From Lysobacter niastensis (lineage in GTDB: Bacteria > Pseudomonadota > Gammaproteobacteria > Xanthomonadales > Xanthomonadaceae), in the NCBI RefSeq assembly GCF_015453285.1, contig NZ_JADLZT010000006.1, forward strand, positions 310,001 through 374,000: 64,000 nt of DNA. The letters are read 5' to 3'. A program made the position numbers and the translations under genes. This document shows positions 36,073 through 44,902 of the stretch, in pieces (the stretch's first letter is position 1; every line of letters starts with the position of its first letter). The notes under the pieces were generated by a model. The model was not told the DNA's origin. It searched no databases and saw only the letters and a list, made by a program, of their open reading frames with translations.

Positions 36073-37562
36073 GGCCGGACCTCCTGGCCGCCACCCAGCT
36101 TCACGTCACTAACGTTGCAATCAGGATCCGCGCCAGGTGCGAATTTGGGCACCAGTTGCATGTCCATGAAGGGCGACTTGCCGGGCTTGTCGAAGTGCTG
36201 GTCCGGCTTCATAGGGTCGTACCAGTACTGCACGGGGCACAAGCGCGGTTTGGAACCTGCAGTAGGCTTCGCCGGCGTCGATGCCTGGCTGGGTTTCGAC
36301 GCGCCGTCCGGCGACGAAGCTTGCTTGGGTGGTGCCGGCAGCACGCCTTCGGGCGGACCTAGACGCTCCAGAGCGCCCGACAGGCTGGCCTCGGAGTCGA
36401 TCAGGAATTGGCCGGACACCACCACGCGTTCGCCACCCTTGAGTCCTGCAAGGACCTCAGTGCGGCCGTCGCTGCTGCGGCCCATACGTACGCGCACCGG
36501 ACGGAAGCCACCGTCGGCGTCCTGCACGATCACGCGACTGTCTGCACCGGTCGCGATCAGTGCCTCGGTAGGTACCAGCGTCACCGCCGTACCTGCCTGA
36601 GGTTGGAGCGTCACTTCGGCGAACATACCGGGCGCCAGCACGCCGTCGGGATTACGCAGCACGATGCGCGCCCGCTGCGTGCGGCTGGCCACATCGATCT
36701 GCGGCAACAGCGCTTCAACTTCGCCGGCGAACGTCTGGTCCGGCACGGCGCTGACGACGGCTTCCACCGGTGTACCGGTGCGCAGGGACATGGCACTGGC
36801 TTGCGGAATCGCCGCTTCCAGCCATAGCGTTTCGGTGCCATTGATGCGGAACAATGGCGTGCCCGGCACCACCGCTTGGCCTTCGCGCGCGAGTACTTCG
36901 GTGACGATGCCGTGGCTGGGCGCGCTCAGCGTCACGCTTCCGTCCCGTGCCATGCCATCGGGAACGCCCAGCACGCGCAGACGCTGTTGGGCGGCCGACT
37001 GCAGTTCACGCGCAGAGGTCGACTGGGCCTGCCGTAACACCTGCGCCTCGGCCAACGCGCTGCTCCAGCTCGGCGCCAGCAGTGAAGCCAGCGGCTGACC
37101 GCGGTGTACTGTCGTGTAAGGAGCCTTCACCTGCACCCGGCTCACGACCCCTTCAACGCGGGAGCTGACCAGGGATTCCTGGCGTAGATCCCAGGTCAGC
37201 GTGCCCGGCACGCGCACCGTGGACGTTAGATGTCCGACTTCGACTTGTGCAGTGCGTATGCCCACGTTCTGCTGCAGCTCCGACGAGATTCGCATGCCGC
37301 CGCTGGCGACCTCATCGGCGTACTTCGGCAGCAGTTGCATGTCCATGAAAGGCGACTTGCCGGGCTTGTCGAAGTGCTGTTCCGGCGCCATCGGGTCGTA
37401 CCAGTACAGGACTGGGCGTTCGGTGCCCGGCGCTGACGAAGCCGCTCTCTCCATGTCATGGCCGGCATGGCGCTGTGCCCACCAGTAACCGCCGCCGAGG
37501 CCGATAGCCAGCAACACTAGGGCGGCACCCACCATCGTCAAACGGGTCATCGTAGGAGTCAT
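36069..37562 (-). CDS. cusB: CusB-type periplasmic adaptor with two heavy-metal-binding domains
   Basis: A 497-residue membrane-fusion protein linking CusA to CusC. An N-terminal anchor (MVGAALVLLAIGLGGGYWWAQ) is followed by a heavy-metal-binding domain (YWYDPMAPEQHFDKPGKSPF, about residues 54-90), the hairpin/lipoyl and barrel domains, and a second nearly identical metal-binding domain at the extreme C-terminus (YWYDPMKPDQHFDKPGKSPF, about residues 443-475). The usual CusB has at most one such domain at the N-terminus. Overlaps at both ends (ATGA) fix the start at 37562. Its two extra Met-rich sites may load copper to CusA. Confidence 0.95.
   Translation of the reverse strand: MTPTMTRLTMVGAALVLLAIGLGGGYWWAQRHAGHDMERAASSAPGTERPVLYWYDPMAPEQHFDKPGKSPFMDMQLLPKYADEVASGGMRISSELQQNVGIRTAQVEVGHLTSTVRVPGTLTWDLRQESLVSSRVEGVVSRVQVKAPYTTVHRGQPLASLLAPSWSSALAEAQVLRQAQSTSARELQSAAQQRLRVLGVPDGMARDGSVTLSAPSHGIVTEVLAREGQAVVPGTPLFRINGTETLWLEAAIPQASAMSLRTGTPVEAVVSAVPDQTFAGEVEALLPQIDVASRTQRARIVLRNPDGVLAPGMFAEVTLQPQAGTAVTLVPTEALIATGADSRVIVQDADGGFRPVRVRMGRSSDGRTEVLAGLKGGERVVVSGQFLIDSEASLSGALERLGPPEGVLPAPPKQASSPDGASKPSQASTPAKPTAGSKPRLCPVQYWYDPMKPDQHFDKPGKSPFMDMQLVPKFAPGADPDCNVSDVKLGGGQEVRP
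36153..36230 (-). repeat. 78-bp direct repeat in cusB (C-terminal copy)
   Basis: This copy encodes the C-terminal metal-binding domain of CusB. It differs at 6 of 78 positions from the copy at 37332-37409, indicating recent duplication or gene conversion. Confidence 0.85.
37332..37409 (-). repeat. 78-bp direct repeat in cusB (N-terminal copy)
   Basis: Partner of the repeat at 36153-36230, in the same orientation; it encodes the N-terminal heavy-metal-binding domain. Confidence 0.85.
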
Positions 37563-38866
37563 GGCGCGGTCTCCTTCTCGGGCAGCAGATAGGCCAGGGC
37601 CGCCCAGGCGCGGCCGAGTTCGCCCAGACGGCGGGCGTGTTCGATGTGCAGTTCGATTTCGTCGCGGCGTGCTTCCAGCCACGGCTGCAGGTCGCCGCCC
37701 CCGGAGTAGGCGGCGAGCGCTGCCTTCGCTCGATCCCTGGCCAGCGGGAGCGTTTCGCTTTCCTGACGGGTGACCTGGCGCTGCAATCCCTGCCATTCGG
37801 CCAACGCCCGGCGCACGACTTCGATCTGGGCGCGCCGGGCGTCTTCGTGCTCGGCGGCCACGGCATCGCGCTCGGCGCGGCGTGCCGCCACGCCCCGGTC
37901 CTGCCGATTGCGCGGAAACAGCGGCAGGTCGATGGCGACCTCGACCATCAGCATGTCGCTGCGCGACATGCCATCCGGCGCCCGGTCGCGCTGCCCGTAG
38001 GTCACATCCAGGCTCCAGTCCGGCCGCTTCTCGGCAATGGCCGCGTCGACTTCCGCCTCGGCCAAAGCCTCGCGCGAGAGCCACGGCAACAGCGGTCCCT
38101 GGCGGTCGATGGAAGTCATCAACGCGGCCGGCGCATAGGGTAGTTCTGTCAATGTCCGCGGCGCGCCCTCGGCAAGCAGGTCCGTGGGCTCAGTCCCCAG
38201 CCATCGCGCTAGACCGGCACGAGCCGCCTCCAGTGCGGCTTCGGCGGCATCGATCCGGTTCTCCAGTTCGAGGGTCGCCGCCTGCGTAGCCAAGGTGTCG
38301 GTCACTGTGCCGCTACCCCCTGCCAGCCGCGCCTTGGCGGTGCGGACGGCAACGCTGGCTGGCTCCCGCAGGGCCTGCAGTGCAGCGACCTCGCGCTGCG
38401 CGGCCCACAGGGCGATCCATGCGGCGGCGGCGCCTTGCCGAACCGCCAACTGTTCGGCCGTCGACAGGGCTTCGACTTGCTCGATGCCGCGATCGGCTAC
38501 GGCCTGGCGCGCTCGACGCTTGGCGCGAGCCGGGAATTCCTGCATCACGCCGATCTGCTTCATGGTCATGTCGTCGACGCGGAAGTCGAATGCATCGGCG
38601 CCGGTGACCGGCCAGTTGGCGATGCCAGCCGTCAGTCGTGGGTCGGGCAGGGCGGCGGCACGTACCGCTTCCTCGCGCGCCGCGAGGGTTTGCGATCGAC
38701 GTGCCTCAAGGGCCGGAGCGCGCTCGACGGCGAGGCGAACAGCGTCATCAAAGGACTGTCCGACTGGCGCGGACCAGGCGCAGACGGGGGCGAGGCCGAG
38801 GGCAAGCACTAGTGTCGCCAAACGGCCCAGCGTGCGCCAAGGGCGCAGTAGGTAATCGTGAAACAT
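37559..38866 (-). CDS. cusC: CusC-type outer-membrane efflux channel (TolC family)
   Basis: 435 residues from the ATG at 38866, which has GGAGG 5 bases upstream. A signal peptide ends at about LAPVCAWSA. The long alpha-helical repeats of the TolC/OEP family follow (SFDDAVRLAVERAPALEARRSQ, then a second half starting DRQGPLLPWLSREALAEAEVDAA, with VAIDLPLFPRNRQDRGVAAR). It forms the outer-membrane exit of the copper efflux complex. It is first in the three-gene cusCBA operon, behind a small copper protein. Confidence 0.93.
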   Translation of the reverse strand: MFHDYLLRPWRTLGRLATLVLALGLAPVCAWSAPVGQSFDDAVRLAVERAPALEARRSQTLAAREEAVRAAALPDPRLTAGIANWPVTGADAFDFRVDDMTMKQIGVMQEFPARAKRRARQAVADRGIEQVEALSTAEQLAVRQGAAAAWIALWAAQREVAALQALREPASVAVRTAKARLAGGSGTVTDTLATQAATLELENRIDAAEAALEAARAGLARWLGTEPTDLLAEGAPRTLTELPYAPAALMTSIDRQGPLLPWLSREALAEAEVDAAIAEKRPDWSLDVTYGQRDRAPDGMSRSDMLMVEVAIDLPLFPRNRQDRGVAARRAERDAVAAEHEDARRAQIEVVRRALAEWQGLQRQVTRQESETLPLARDRAKAALAAYSGGGDLQPWLEARRDEIELHIEHARRLGELGRAWAALAYLLPEKETAP

Positions 38867-38937
38867 GAGACCTCCAAGCACGCAACGACGAGCGCGCCGC
38901 CGGGATCGGCGGCGCGAAGTTTGGGTCACGGCGGGGT

Positions 38938-39333
38938 CTAGATCTGCAGGCTACAGAATCGCTGCGCGGGGGGCGGGTCGGACCGGCAGGTCGGAACGTT
39001 CTTGTAGTGCTGGGCTTGCACCGGCAGCAGCAACGCTTCCGCTACGGCTAAGTGCAGCGGTGGCAAGGCCTGTGGCGATACCTGGGGGACCTTGAGGTCG
39101 AGATTGGCAACGTCATCGCGAAGGCAATGCTGTTGGCATAGTGCCGGCGCGTCAGGGTCGGGCATCTGCATCCCCTCACAGCCGGTCATCACTATTGGTG
39201 TCGTTTCTAACCTAACCAAGTCGGGACATGTGTAACCGGCCAAGGCTGCCTGCTGGAACAACAAAGCCAACAACGCAAGCGCGGCTAACCGCAAGCGCCA
39301 CCGCTGCCCTCTGAGCGTCGCGAATGCCTTCAC
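38938..39333 (-). CDS. Small exported Cys/His protein of copper efflux operon
   Basis: A 131-residue protein. A basic N-terminus and hydrophobic segment (LRLAALALLALLFQQAALAGY) form a signal peptide. The mature part has cysteines in TCPD, TGCEGM, LCQQHC and TCRSDPPPAQRFCSLQI. Proteins of this kind are found before heavy-metal efflux operons and are thought to bind copper in the periplasm. It ends 71 bp before cusC. A near-perfect FNR box lies about 104 bp upstream. A frameshifted relative lies at 30649-30968. Confidence 0.75.
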   Translation of the reverse strand: MKAFATLRGQRWRLRLAALALLALLFQQAALAGYTCPDLVRLETTPIVMTGCEGMQMPDPDAPALCQQHCLRDDVANLDLKVPQVSPQALPPLHLAVAEALLLPVQAQHYKNVPTCRSDPPPAQRFCSLQI

Positions 39334-39436
39334 CGAGATACCACCTCATCGCAGAGTCGCCTCTGGCGTAAGCAATGGAAGTGGGCAGGGGGGGAGCGCA
39401 TTACCAAAGAGTCTAGTGGTGTTTCCTGCGTCAGGT

Positions 39437-39450
39437 TTGACCCAAATCAA
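39437..39450. promoter_or_regulatory. FNR/ANR-like box upstream of the cus operon
   Basis: TTGACCCAAATCAA matches TTGAT-N4-ATCAA at nine of ten fixed positions. It lies about 104 bp upstream of the small copper protein that precedes cusCBA. Weaker than the two perfect sites. Confidence 0.6.
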
Positions 39451-39568
39451 GAGCGCGGGGGCGGTGCGGTAGGGCGATACTAACGCGGCCACTATAAGGA
39501 CGACGCGAGATCGCGCTGTCATCGGTCACGTCGTCGCCCCGCTGGCGCAGGCCAGGCGCCGGCTTCGC

Positions 39569-40462
39569 TCAATCGAGATGGAGGCTTGCTCCCAGATGCG
39601 CATAGACCGCCGCCACCCGCCGCAGATGCCGCGCCTGCGGATGGGTGAGCAGCCACAGGTCGGTCTGCGCGTCGTCGAGGGCTTCGCCGAGCTGGAGCAG
39701 GCCGCTCATTTCGCGGGCGAGGAACAGTGGCAGCACGCCGACGCCGAGCCCAAGCTGCACCAGGTGCGCGACGGTGAGGATGCTGGAGACGCGATAGGCC
39801 GGCTGCACCCGTGGGAACGCTTTGCGCCGCCACAGCACCGACGGATGCTCGGGCAGCGCGTCGTCGGGCGCGACCCACGCCGGTGCGGCGCGTTCGAGGT
39901 CGTCCGGCGTGTGCAGCCCGGACGAGGCCGCGGCGAACAGGGCGACCCGGATCGGTCCGAGCCTGCGCCCGACCAGGTGCGTGGGCGGGTGCTTGGTTGC
40001 GCGCACCGCGATATCGGCGTCGCGACGGGTCAGGCTGGCCAGTTCGTTGCCGGTGTGCAGTTCGAACTCGAGCAAGTGGTGCGCTTCGCGCAGGCGCGCC
40101 AGCGACGGCGCCACCAGGCCGTGCAAGATGGTGTCGGTGGTGGTGATACGGACCGTGCCGGAGACGCTGCCCGGCTGCTGCCGCACAGCGGCGCGCGAGG
40201 CTTCGAGGGCGGCTTCGACGTGTTCGGCCTGTTCGGCCAACAGGCTGGCCAGCTCATTCGGCTCGTAGCCGTTGCGGCCGCGCATGAACAACGCTGCGCC
40301 GAGACCGCGCTCGATCCGCTGCAGGCTGCGGAACACCGTCGAGGCGTTGAGGCCGAGGCGTTCGCCGGCGCTGGCAAGCGTGCCGGTGCGAACCAGCGCG
40401 AGGACGACCTCGAGGTCGGCGGCGCTGAGGCTGTATTGCGACAGCGCAATGCGACTTTGCAT
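39569..40462 (-). CDS. LysR-family transcriptional regulator
   Basis: 297 residues from the ATG at 40462. The N-terminal helix-turn-helix is at residues about 10-65 (VRTGTLASAGERLGLNASTVFRSLQRIERGLG) and the C-terminal effector domain starts near VSGTVRITTTDTILHG. It is divergent from doxX, with 67 bp between the starts, so it probably controls the doxX-GST-decarboxylase-phzF operon. The inducer is not visible from sequence. Confidence 0.92.
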   Translation of the reverse strand: MQSRIALSQYSLSAADLEVVLALVRTGTLASAGERLGLNASTVFRSLQRIERGLGAALFMRGRNGYEPNELASLLAEQAEHVEAALEASRAAVRQQPGSVSGTVRITTTDTILHGLVAPSLARLREAHHLLEFELHTGNELASLTRRDADIAVRATKHPPTHLVGRRLGPIRVALFAAASSGLHTPDDLERAAPAWVAPDDALPEHPSVLWRRKAFPRVQPAYRVSSILTVAHLVQLGLGVGVLPLFLAREMSGLLQLGEALDDAQTDLWLLTHPQARHLRRVAAVYAHLGASLHLD

Positions 40463-40529
40463 GGAGGCATATTCCAGTTGCGGCGTTGCAATCCTAGATT
40501 GGTCCCACCAGCCCCACAAGGTCGCCGCC

Positions 40530-40964
40530 ATGAACCCGTCCTCGCCAGCCCATCCGCTCTCGTCCGGCGCTTCGCCATGGGCCGCCGCCGTCCTGCGCGT
40601 CGCTCTTGGCGCCATGTACTTAGCGCACGCTCTGTTGAAACTGCTCGTATTCACCTTGCCTGGCACCGCGCTCTTCTTTGAGGGCGTCGGCCTACCGGGG
40701 CCCCTGGCGTACGCGGTATTCGCCGCCGAGTTGGCCGGCGGCATCGCCCTGGTGCTCGGCCTATACGCGCGTCAAGCGGCCTTGGCTCTGGTGCCGGTCC
40801 TGCTCGGGGCGGTCTGGGTGCATTGGCCCAATGGCTGGGTCTTCAGCGCCGACGGCGGCGGTTGGGAATACCCGCTGTTCCTGGCAGTGGCGTCGTTGGT
40901 CCTATGGCTGCTAGGCGACGGGGTTCTAGCCCTGCGCGTGGCCGCGCCCAGGCACCCACGCTGA
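40530..40964 (+). CDS. DoxX-family membrane protein
   Basis: 144 residues with four membrane helices (AAVLRVALGAMYLAHALLKLL; GPLAYAVFAAELAGGIALVLGLY; AALALVPVLLGAVWVHW; PLFLAVASLVLWLLGDG), the DoxX/SURF4-like pattern. The ATG at 40530 is the first of the divergent operon. DoxX relatives are linked to thiol or oxidative-stress handling in some bacteria; no role is proven here. Confidence 0.88.
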   Translation: MNPSSPAHPLSSGASPWAAAVLRVALGAMYLAHALLKLLVFTLPGTALFFEGVGLPGPLAYAVFAAELAGGIALVLGLYARQAALALVPVLLGAVWVHWPNGWVFSADGGGWEYPLFLAVASLVLWLLGDGVLALRVAAPRHPR

Positions 40965-40974
40965 GGCCGCCGCC

Positions 40975-41661
40975 ATGTCTCGTCACATCCTGGTCAGTCA
41001 CGTCCTATGCCCCTACGTGCAACGCGCCGCGATCGTGCTGGACGAAAAGTGCATCGACTTCGAGCGCCGCGACATCGACCTGTCGGCCAAGCCGGACTGG
41101 TTCCTGGCGTTATCGCCGACCGGCAAGACCCCGTTGCTGCTGGTCAATGGCACGCCGATCTTCGAATCCTCGGTGATCTGCGAATATCTGGACGACACGC
41201 AGGCCCCGCGACTGCACCCGGATGATCCGCTGCAGCGTGCCCGCCACCGCGCCTGGATGGAGTTCGCGTCGTCGCTGTTGTCCGCGATCGCGGCGCTGTA
41301 CTCGGCCGCCGACGAAGCGGCGTTGGCTCGCGCCGCGCAGGCCGTGCGCCGACAACTCGAACAGATCGAACGCGCGCTCGGCGACCGCCCGTATTTCGCC
41401 GGCGAACGCTTCTCGATCGTCGATGCGGCGTTCGCTCCGGCACTGCGCTACTTCGAGGTCATTGACGAAGGCGACCGGTTCGCCTTCTTTCTCGATCTGC
41501 CGAAGCTCGCCTCTTGGCGCGCACGGCTCGCCGAACGGCGGTCGGTGCGGCGCGCCGTATCGCCCGATTACCGCGAGCACTTGCGGGCATTCGTGCTGAA
41601 GCGGGGTGGCGCGCTGGGCGCGCGCCTGGCGGACTCCGTCCGCGACCTTGCCATTCCCTGA
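40975..41661 (+). CDS. Glutathione S-transferase family protein
   Basis: 228 residues. The N-terminal thioredoxin-like domain has SHVLCPYVQRAAIVLDEK and LSPTGKTPLLLVNGTPIFESSVICEYLDD (glutathione-binding E-S pair). The C-terminal helical domain has YFAGERFSIVDAAFAPALRYF. CPYVQ puts a Cys at the catalytic place, as in omega/glutaredoxin-like enzymes. It is 10 bp after doxX, in the same operon. Confidence 0.9.
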   Translation: MSRHILVSHVLCPYVQRAAIVLDEKCIDFERRDIDLSAKPDWFLALSPTGKTPLLLVNGTPIFESSVICEYLDDTQAPRLHPDDPLQRARHRAWMEFASSLLSAIAALYSAADEAALARAAQAVRRQLEQIERALGDRPYFAGERFSIVDAAFAPALRYFEVIDEGDRFAFFLDLPKLASWRARLAERRSVRRAVSPDYREHLRAFVLKRGGALGARLADSVRDLAIP

Positions 41662-41704
41662 AAACCAATCACGCGGCTCCGCGTACCACAGAGGCCACCC
41701 CACC

Positions 41705-43039
41705 ATGTCTTCGATTCATCACTACCGCGACGCGCTGGACCATGCGAGACGCATCGCCGACGAGTTCCTGGCCACGTTGGCGGAGCGGCCGGTTACGCCG
41801 GTGCACGTGCCGGCGGCACCGCCATTGCCGGAGGGAGCCGGCCTCGAGGCCGCGATGGCCTGGCTGGTCGAGCGCGTGCAGCCGTTTCTCTCTGCTTCCC
41901 CCGGGCCACGTTACCTCGGCTTCGTCACCGGCGGCGCCACGCCGGAAGCGCTGGCCGCCGACTGGATCGCCAGCGCATGGGACCAGAACGTGTCGAACGA
42001 AGTCGGTTCGATCGCCGCCGCTCTCGAAGCGACGACCGTCGCGGCATATGCAGACATCTTCGGCCTCGATCCAGCCATGCGCGGCCAGTTCGTCAGCGGC
42101 GCGACCTCGGCCAACCTCGTCGGCCTCGCGACGGCGCGACACTGGGCCCAGCACAACCAAGGTGCGCTACCGCACGTGTTCGCCGGTGCGGCCCATTCAA
42201 GCATCCTCAAAGCGATGGCGATCAGCGGCATCGGTCGCGAGCGCCATATGCCGGTATCGACGCTGCCCGGGCGCACTTCGGTCGACCCGGCCGCGCTGCG
42301 CGAGGCGTTGGCCTCACACAAAGGTCCGGCTGTGGTGGTGGCCAGTGCGGGTGAGGTCAATACCGGCGACTTCGACGACCTGCAGGCGCTGGCCGCCATC
42401 TGCGCCGACGCTGGAGCGTGGTTGCACGTCGATGGAGCCTTCGGCCTGTTCGCCGCGTTCGACGATGTGCAGCGGCACAAGGTCACCGGCGTGGAACGCG
42501 CCGATTCGGTGACGGTGGACCTGCACAAATGGCTCAACGTGCCTTACGACAGCGCGATAGCCTACACCCGTCACCCGGACCTGCAGCGCGAGGTGTTCGC
42601 AGCGACGTCGGCCTATCTCGGCGATGACCCCGATCCGCTGCATTACACGCCGGAGAACTCACGCCGCTTTCGCGCACTCGCGGCGTGGATGGTGCTGGCC
42701 GTGCGTGGACGCGAGGGAATCGGCCGCTGGGTCGCTGCCAACTGCGCGCAGGCCCGCGCGCTCGCCACGGGACTCGGGCTCCTGGGCCTGGACGTCCTGC
42801 ACGAAGTCGACCTCAACATCGTCGCCTTCGCGCCGCGCGCCGACGGCGCCGCTGCGCGCGATGCGTTGCTGGCGCGGATCAACGCCAGCGGCGAGGTATT
42901 CATGACACCGACCGTGCTGAAGGGGCGTCCCGGCATACGCGCCGCATTCTCCAACTGGTCGACGAGCGACGCCGACGTCGATCGCATCCTCGCCGCCGTG
43001 GGGCGCGGCGTCACCGCTTTGCGGGAGGTACGGTCGTGA
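41705..43039 (+). CDS. PLP-dependent decarboxylase/aminotransferase (group II decarboxylase family)
   Basis: 444 residues. The PLP lysine is in TVDLHKWLNVPYDSA (about residue 276), the cofactor aspartate in WLHVDGAFGLFAAFD (about 240), and the family block SNEVGSIAAALEATTVA lies near 100. This is the aromatic-L-amino-acid/glutamate decarboxylase fold type. The substrate is not predicted. The start at 41705 is the first ATG before SIHHYRDALDHARRIADEFL. Its stop overlaps the phzF start. Confidence 0.9.
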   Translation: MSSIHHYRDALDHARRIADEFLATLAERPVTPVHVPAAPPLPEGAGLEAAMAWLVERVQPFLSASPGPRYLGFVTGGATPEALAADWIASAWDQNVSNEVGSIAAALEATTVAAYADIFGLDPAMRGQFVSGATSANLVGLATARHWAQHNQGALPHVFAGAAHSSILKAMAISGIGRERHMPVSTLPGRTSVDPAALREALASHKGPAVVVASAGEVNTGDFDDLQALAAICADAGAWLHVDGAFGLFAAFDDVQRHKVTGVERADSVTVDLHKWLNVPYDSAIAYTRHPDLQREVFAATSAYLGDDPDPLHYTPENSRRFRALAAWMVLAVRGREGIGRWVAANCAQARALATGLGLLGLDVLHEVDLNIVAFAPRADGAAARDALLARINASGEVFMTPTVLKGRPGIRAAFSNWSTSDADVDRILAAVGRGVTALREVRS

Positions 43040-43935
43040 GCACGATGGAAGTCCATATCGTCAATGCATTCACGGCCGACGGCCGCGGCGGCAACCCGGC
43101 CGGCGTGGTGCTGGACGCCGACCGCCTCGATGCCGCCGCGCGCCTGGCCGTCGCCGGCCGTGTCGGCCTGTCGGAAACCGCGTTCGTGTCCCGCTCCGAA
43201 CACGAGACGGTGCGCCTGGAATTTTTTACTCCGACGCGGCAGATCGCCCACTGCGGCCATGCCACCATCGCCACGTTCGCGCTGCTGCGCGAGCTTGGAC
43301 GAGTCGGCGAGGGCGTACTGTCGAAGGAAACCATCGACGGCCGGCGCGAAGTGATCGTCGAGGGCGACACCGTCTGGATGGAGCAGCGTTCCCCGCGATA
43401 CGAGCCGATCGATGGCGCGTCGGCTCTCGGTCGGAGCATCGCCGCGTCGCTGGGGATCAGCGGCGAGCTTCGCGCCGACGTCGTGGACACCGGCAATCGC
43501 TTCGCCGTCGTCGAGGTCGATGGCGCCCGGGCTCTGTCCGCGTTGCGCCCCGACTTTCGGCAGATCGGGCGGATCAGCGAGGAACTCGACCTGATCGGCT
43601 ATTACGTGTTCTCGCGCCGCGACGCGGGCGAAGGGCGCGTGGCGACCACGCGCATGTTCGCGCCCCGCTACGGAATTGAAGAGGAGCCCGCGACCGGCAT
43701 GGCCGCCGGGCCGCTAGCCTGCCTGCTGTTTCGTGAGCCAGAGGCGTCCACGGAAAGGGCTACGGAGTGGACGATCGAGCAGGGCCGCTTCATGAGCCCA
43801 CCGTCGCCGAGCGCCCTGCGCGTGCGCCTGGAACTCGCCGACGATCGAATCACCCGGTTGTTCGCCGGCGGCTGCGCCCGTGTCGAGCGTCGGATGCTGC
43901 TCGAGGAGGCGGTGGTATCTCCAGGCGCTACCTGA
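43036..43935 (+). CDS. PhzF-family isomerase-like protein
   Basis: 299 residues from a GTG that overlaps the previous stop (GTGA) with GGGAGG 8 bases upstream. It has PhzF signatures: VNAFTADGRGGNPAGVVLDAD, LSETAFV (catalytic Glu region), FTPTRQIAHCGHATIATFALL and EEEPATGMAAGPLACLL. PhzF enzymes are cofactor-free isomerases related to diaminopimelate epimerase. With a decarboxylase, a GST and DoxX this suggests an operon modifying a small amino-acid-derived compound. No phenazine genes are present, so phenazine synthesis is not implied. Confidence 0.9.
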   Translation: MSTMEVHIVNAFTADGRGGNPAGVVLDADRLDAAARLAVAGRVGLSETAFVSRSEHETVRLEFFTPTRQIAHCGHATIATFALLRELGRVGEGVLSKETIDGRREVIVEGDTVWMEQRSPRYEPIDGASALGRSIAASLGISGELRADVVDTGNRFAVVEVDGARALSALRPDFRQIGRISEELDLIGYYVFSRRDAGEGRVATTRMFAPRYGIEEEPATGMAAGPLACLLFREPEASTERATEWTIEQGRFMSPPSPSALRVRLELADDRITRLFAGGCARVERRMLLEEAVVSPGAT

Positions 43936-44444
43936 TCCGCCGCAGCGAGGGCGCGGTCGGCCTGCACGTGGCGAACGGCATCCAGCCGGCCACGAGGTGC
44001 TGGCGGATCCACGCGCCTTCGTTGAGTTCTCGGGATCTGGTCACACGCGGGCTGCAGCGAGTTTCTTCAAGCGGCGGAAGAAGCGGAGTCGCGGCGGTTG
44101 CGCATGCGGGGCATCAGCCGAAGACCGATAGGGTAGGGACCGGCCTTGCGTGTCGCTGCATCGACTCGATCGGGCTGCGGACCGGATGTCGGGCAACCTT
44201 CGTCGCCCACAAGTTGTCGCCAGCGTTACCGGCGATAACCGGGCCTTATCGGCAGTAGAGCCAGGCAGAACCCTTCGTCAGAAAGTCTCGGTCAAGGTCG
44301 CTTATGCGCGCCGGACACCGCACCGGGACCGGGCAACGAAGTAGGCACCCGATAGGCAGACTTCAACCAAGTAGTCTGCAGGCCCCTTGCCGAGAGCTGC
44401 CTCAAACTGCGTTGGTAGAAGAGGTTGCTGGCGAATGAACTTGA
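43936..44444. other. 509-bp gap, no gene seen
   Basis: Between phzF and the small gene at 44445. Frames here are short or have shadow-like composition. No tRNA, hairpin array or mobile-element end was recognised. Confidence 0.4.
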
Positions 44445-44741
44445 ATGACCATGCTGACTTCCCAACTGATCGAACCGTTGCTGAGCCCGGGCACGTACCC
44501 GCGCGCGGTGGCCGACGCGGTGCGCGCGACCTCGCCGCTGGCGGTGCAGATCGCCAACCGCTGGATGCTGGGCTGGCCCAAGACGGTGAAGGCGCTGCTG
44601 GCAGCGGGGACCTATTTGCCGGCGCTGAAGGCGCAGGAGAAGCAGGAGCGCGACGTGCTGAGCAGCAGCCAGGTGACGCACCTGGCGCGGCACGAGCTAA
44701 TGGAGGAGTACGGACTTCGGGCAGGGCCGCCTGCTCCTTGA
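44445..44741 (+). CDS. Conserved-looking hypothetical protein, 98 aa
   Basis: 98 residues starting at either of two near-adjacent ATGs (44445 or 44451). The sequence is mostly helical and amphipathic, with SQLIEPLLSPGTYPRAVADAV, ANRWMLGWPKTVKALLAAGTYLPAL and LARHELMEEYGL. It has no signal peptide and no known motif. Protein-like codon use and composition support a real gene. The function is unknown; a phasin-like helical protein is one idea, with little behind it. Confidence 0.6.
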   Translation: MTMLTSQLIEPLLSPGTYPRAVADAVRATSPLAVQIANRWMLGWPKTVKALLAAGTYLPALKAQEKQERDVLSSSQVTHLARHELMEEYGLRAGPPAP

Positions 44742-44902
44742 TGGAAGGGCAGCATTGCAGACACGACGACCGGGACAAGCGCTATAGAGTCTTAACCCAA
44801 CCGTGCTGTGGAGCTGAAGGCGAAATTGGGGTCCGGTAGTTGAGAACGTCGACCACAGACAACTGTCCCTCTATCGACGTGCCCGCCTGGGTGAACTGGG
44901 TT

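Noticed and set aside
43936-44444. Search for a second tRNA-Glu 3' end as the left boundary of the element
   Set aside because: No tRNA-like T arm or CCA end was seen here or elsewhere to the left in the window.
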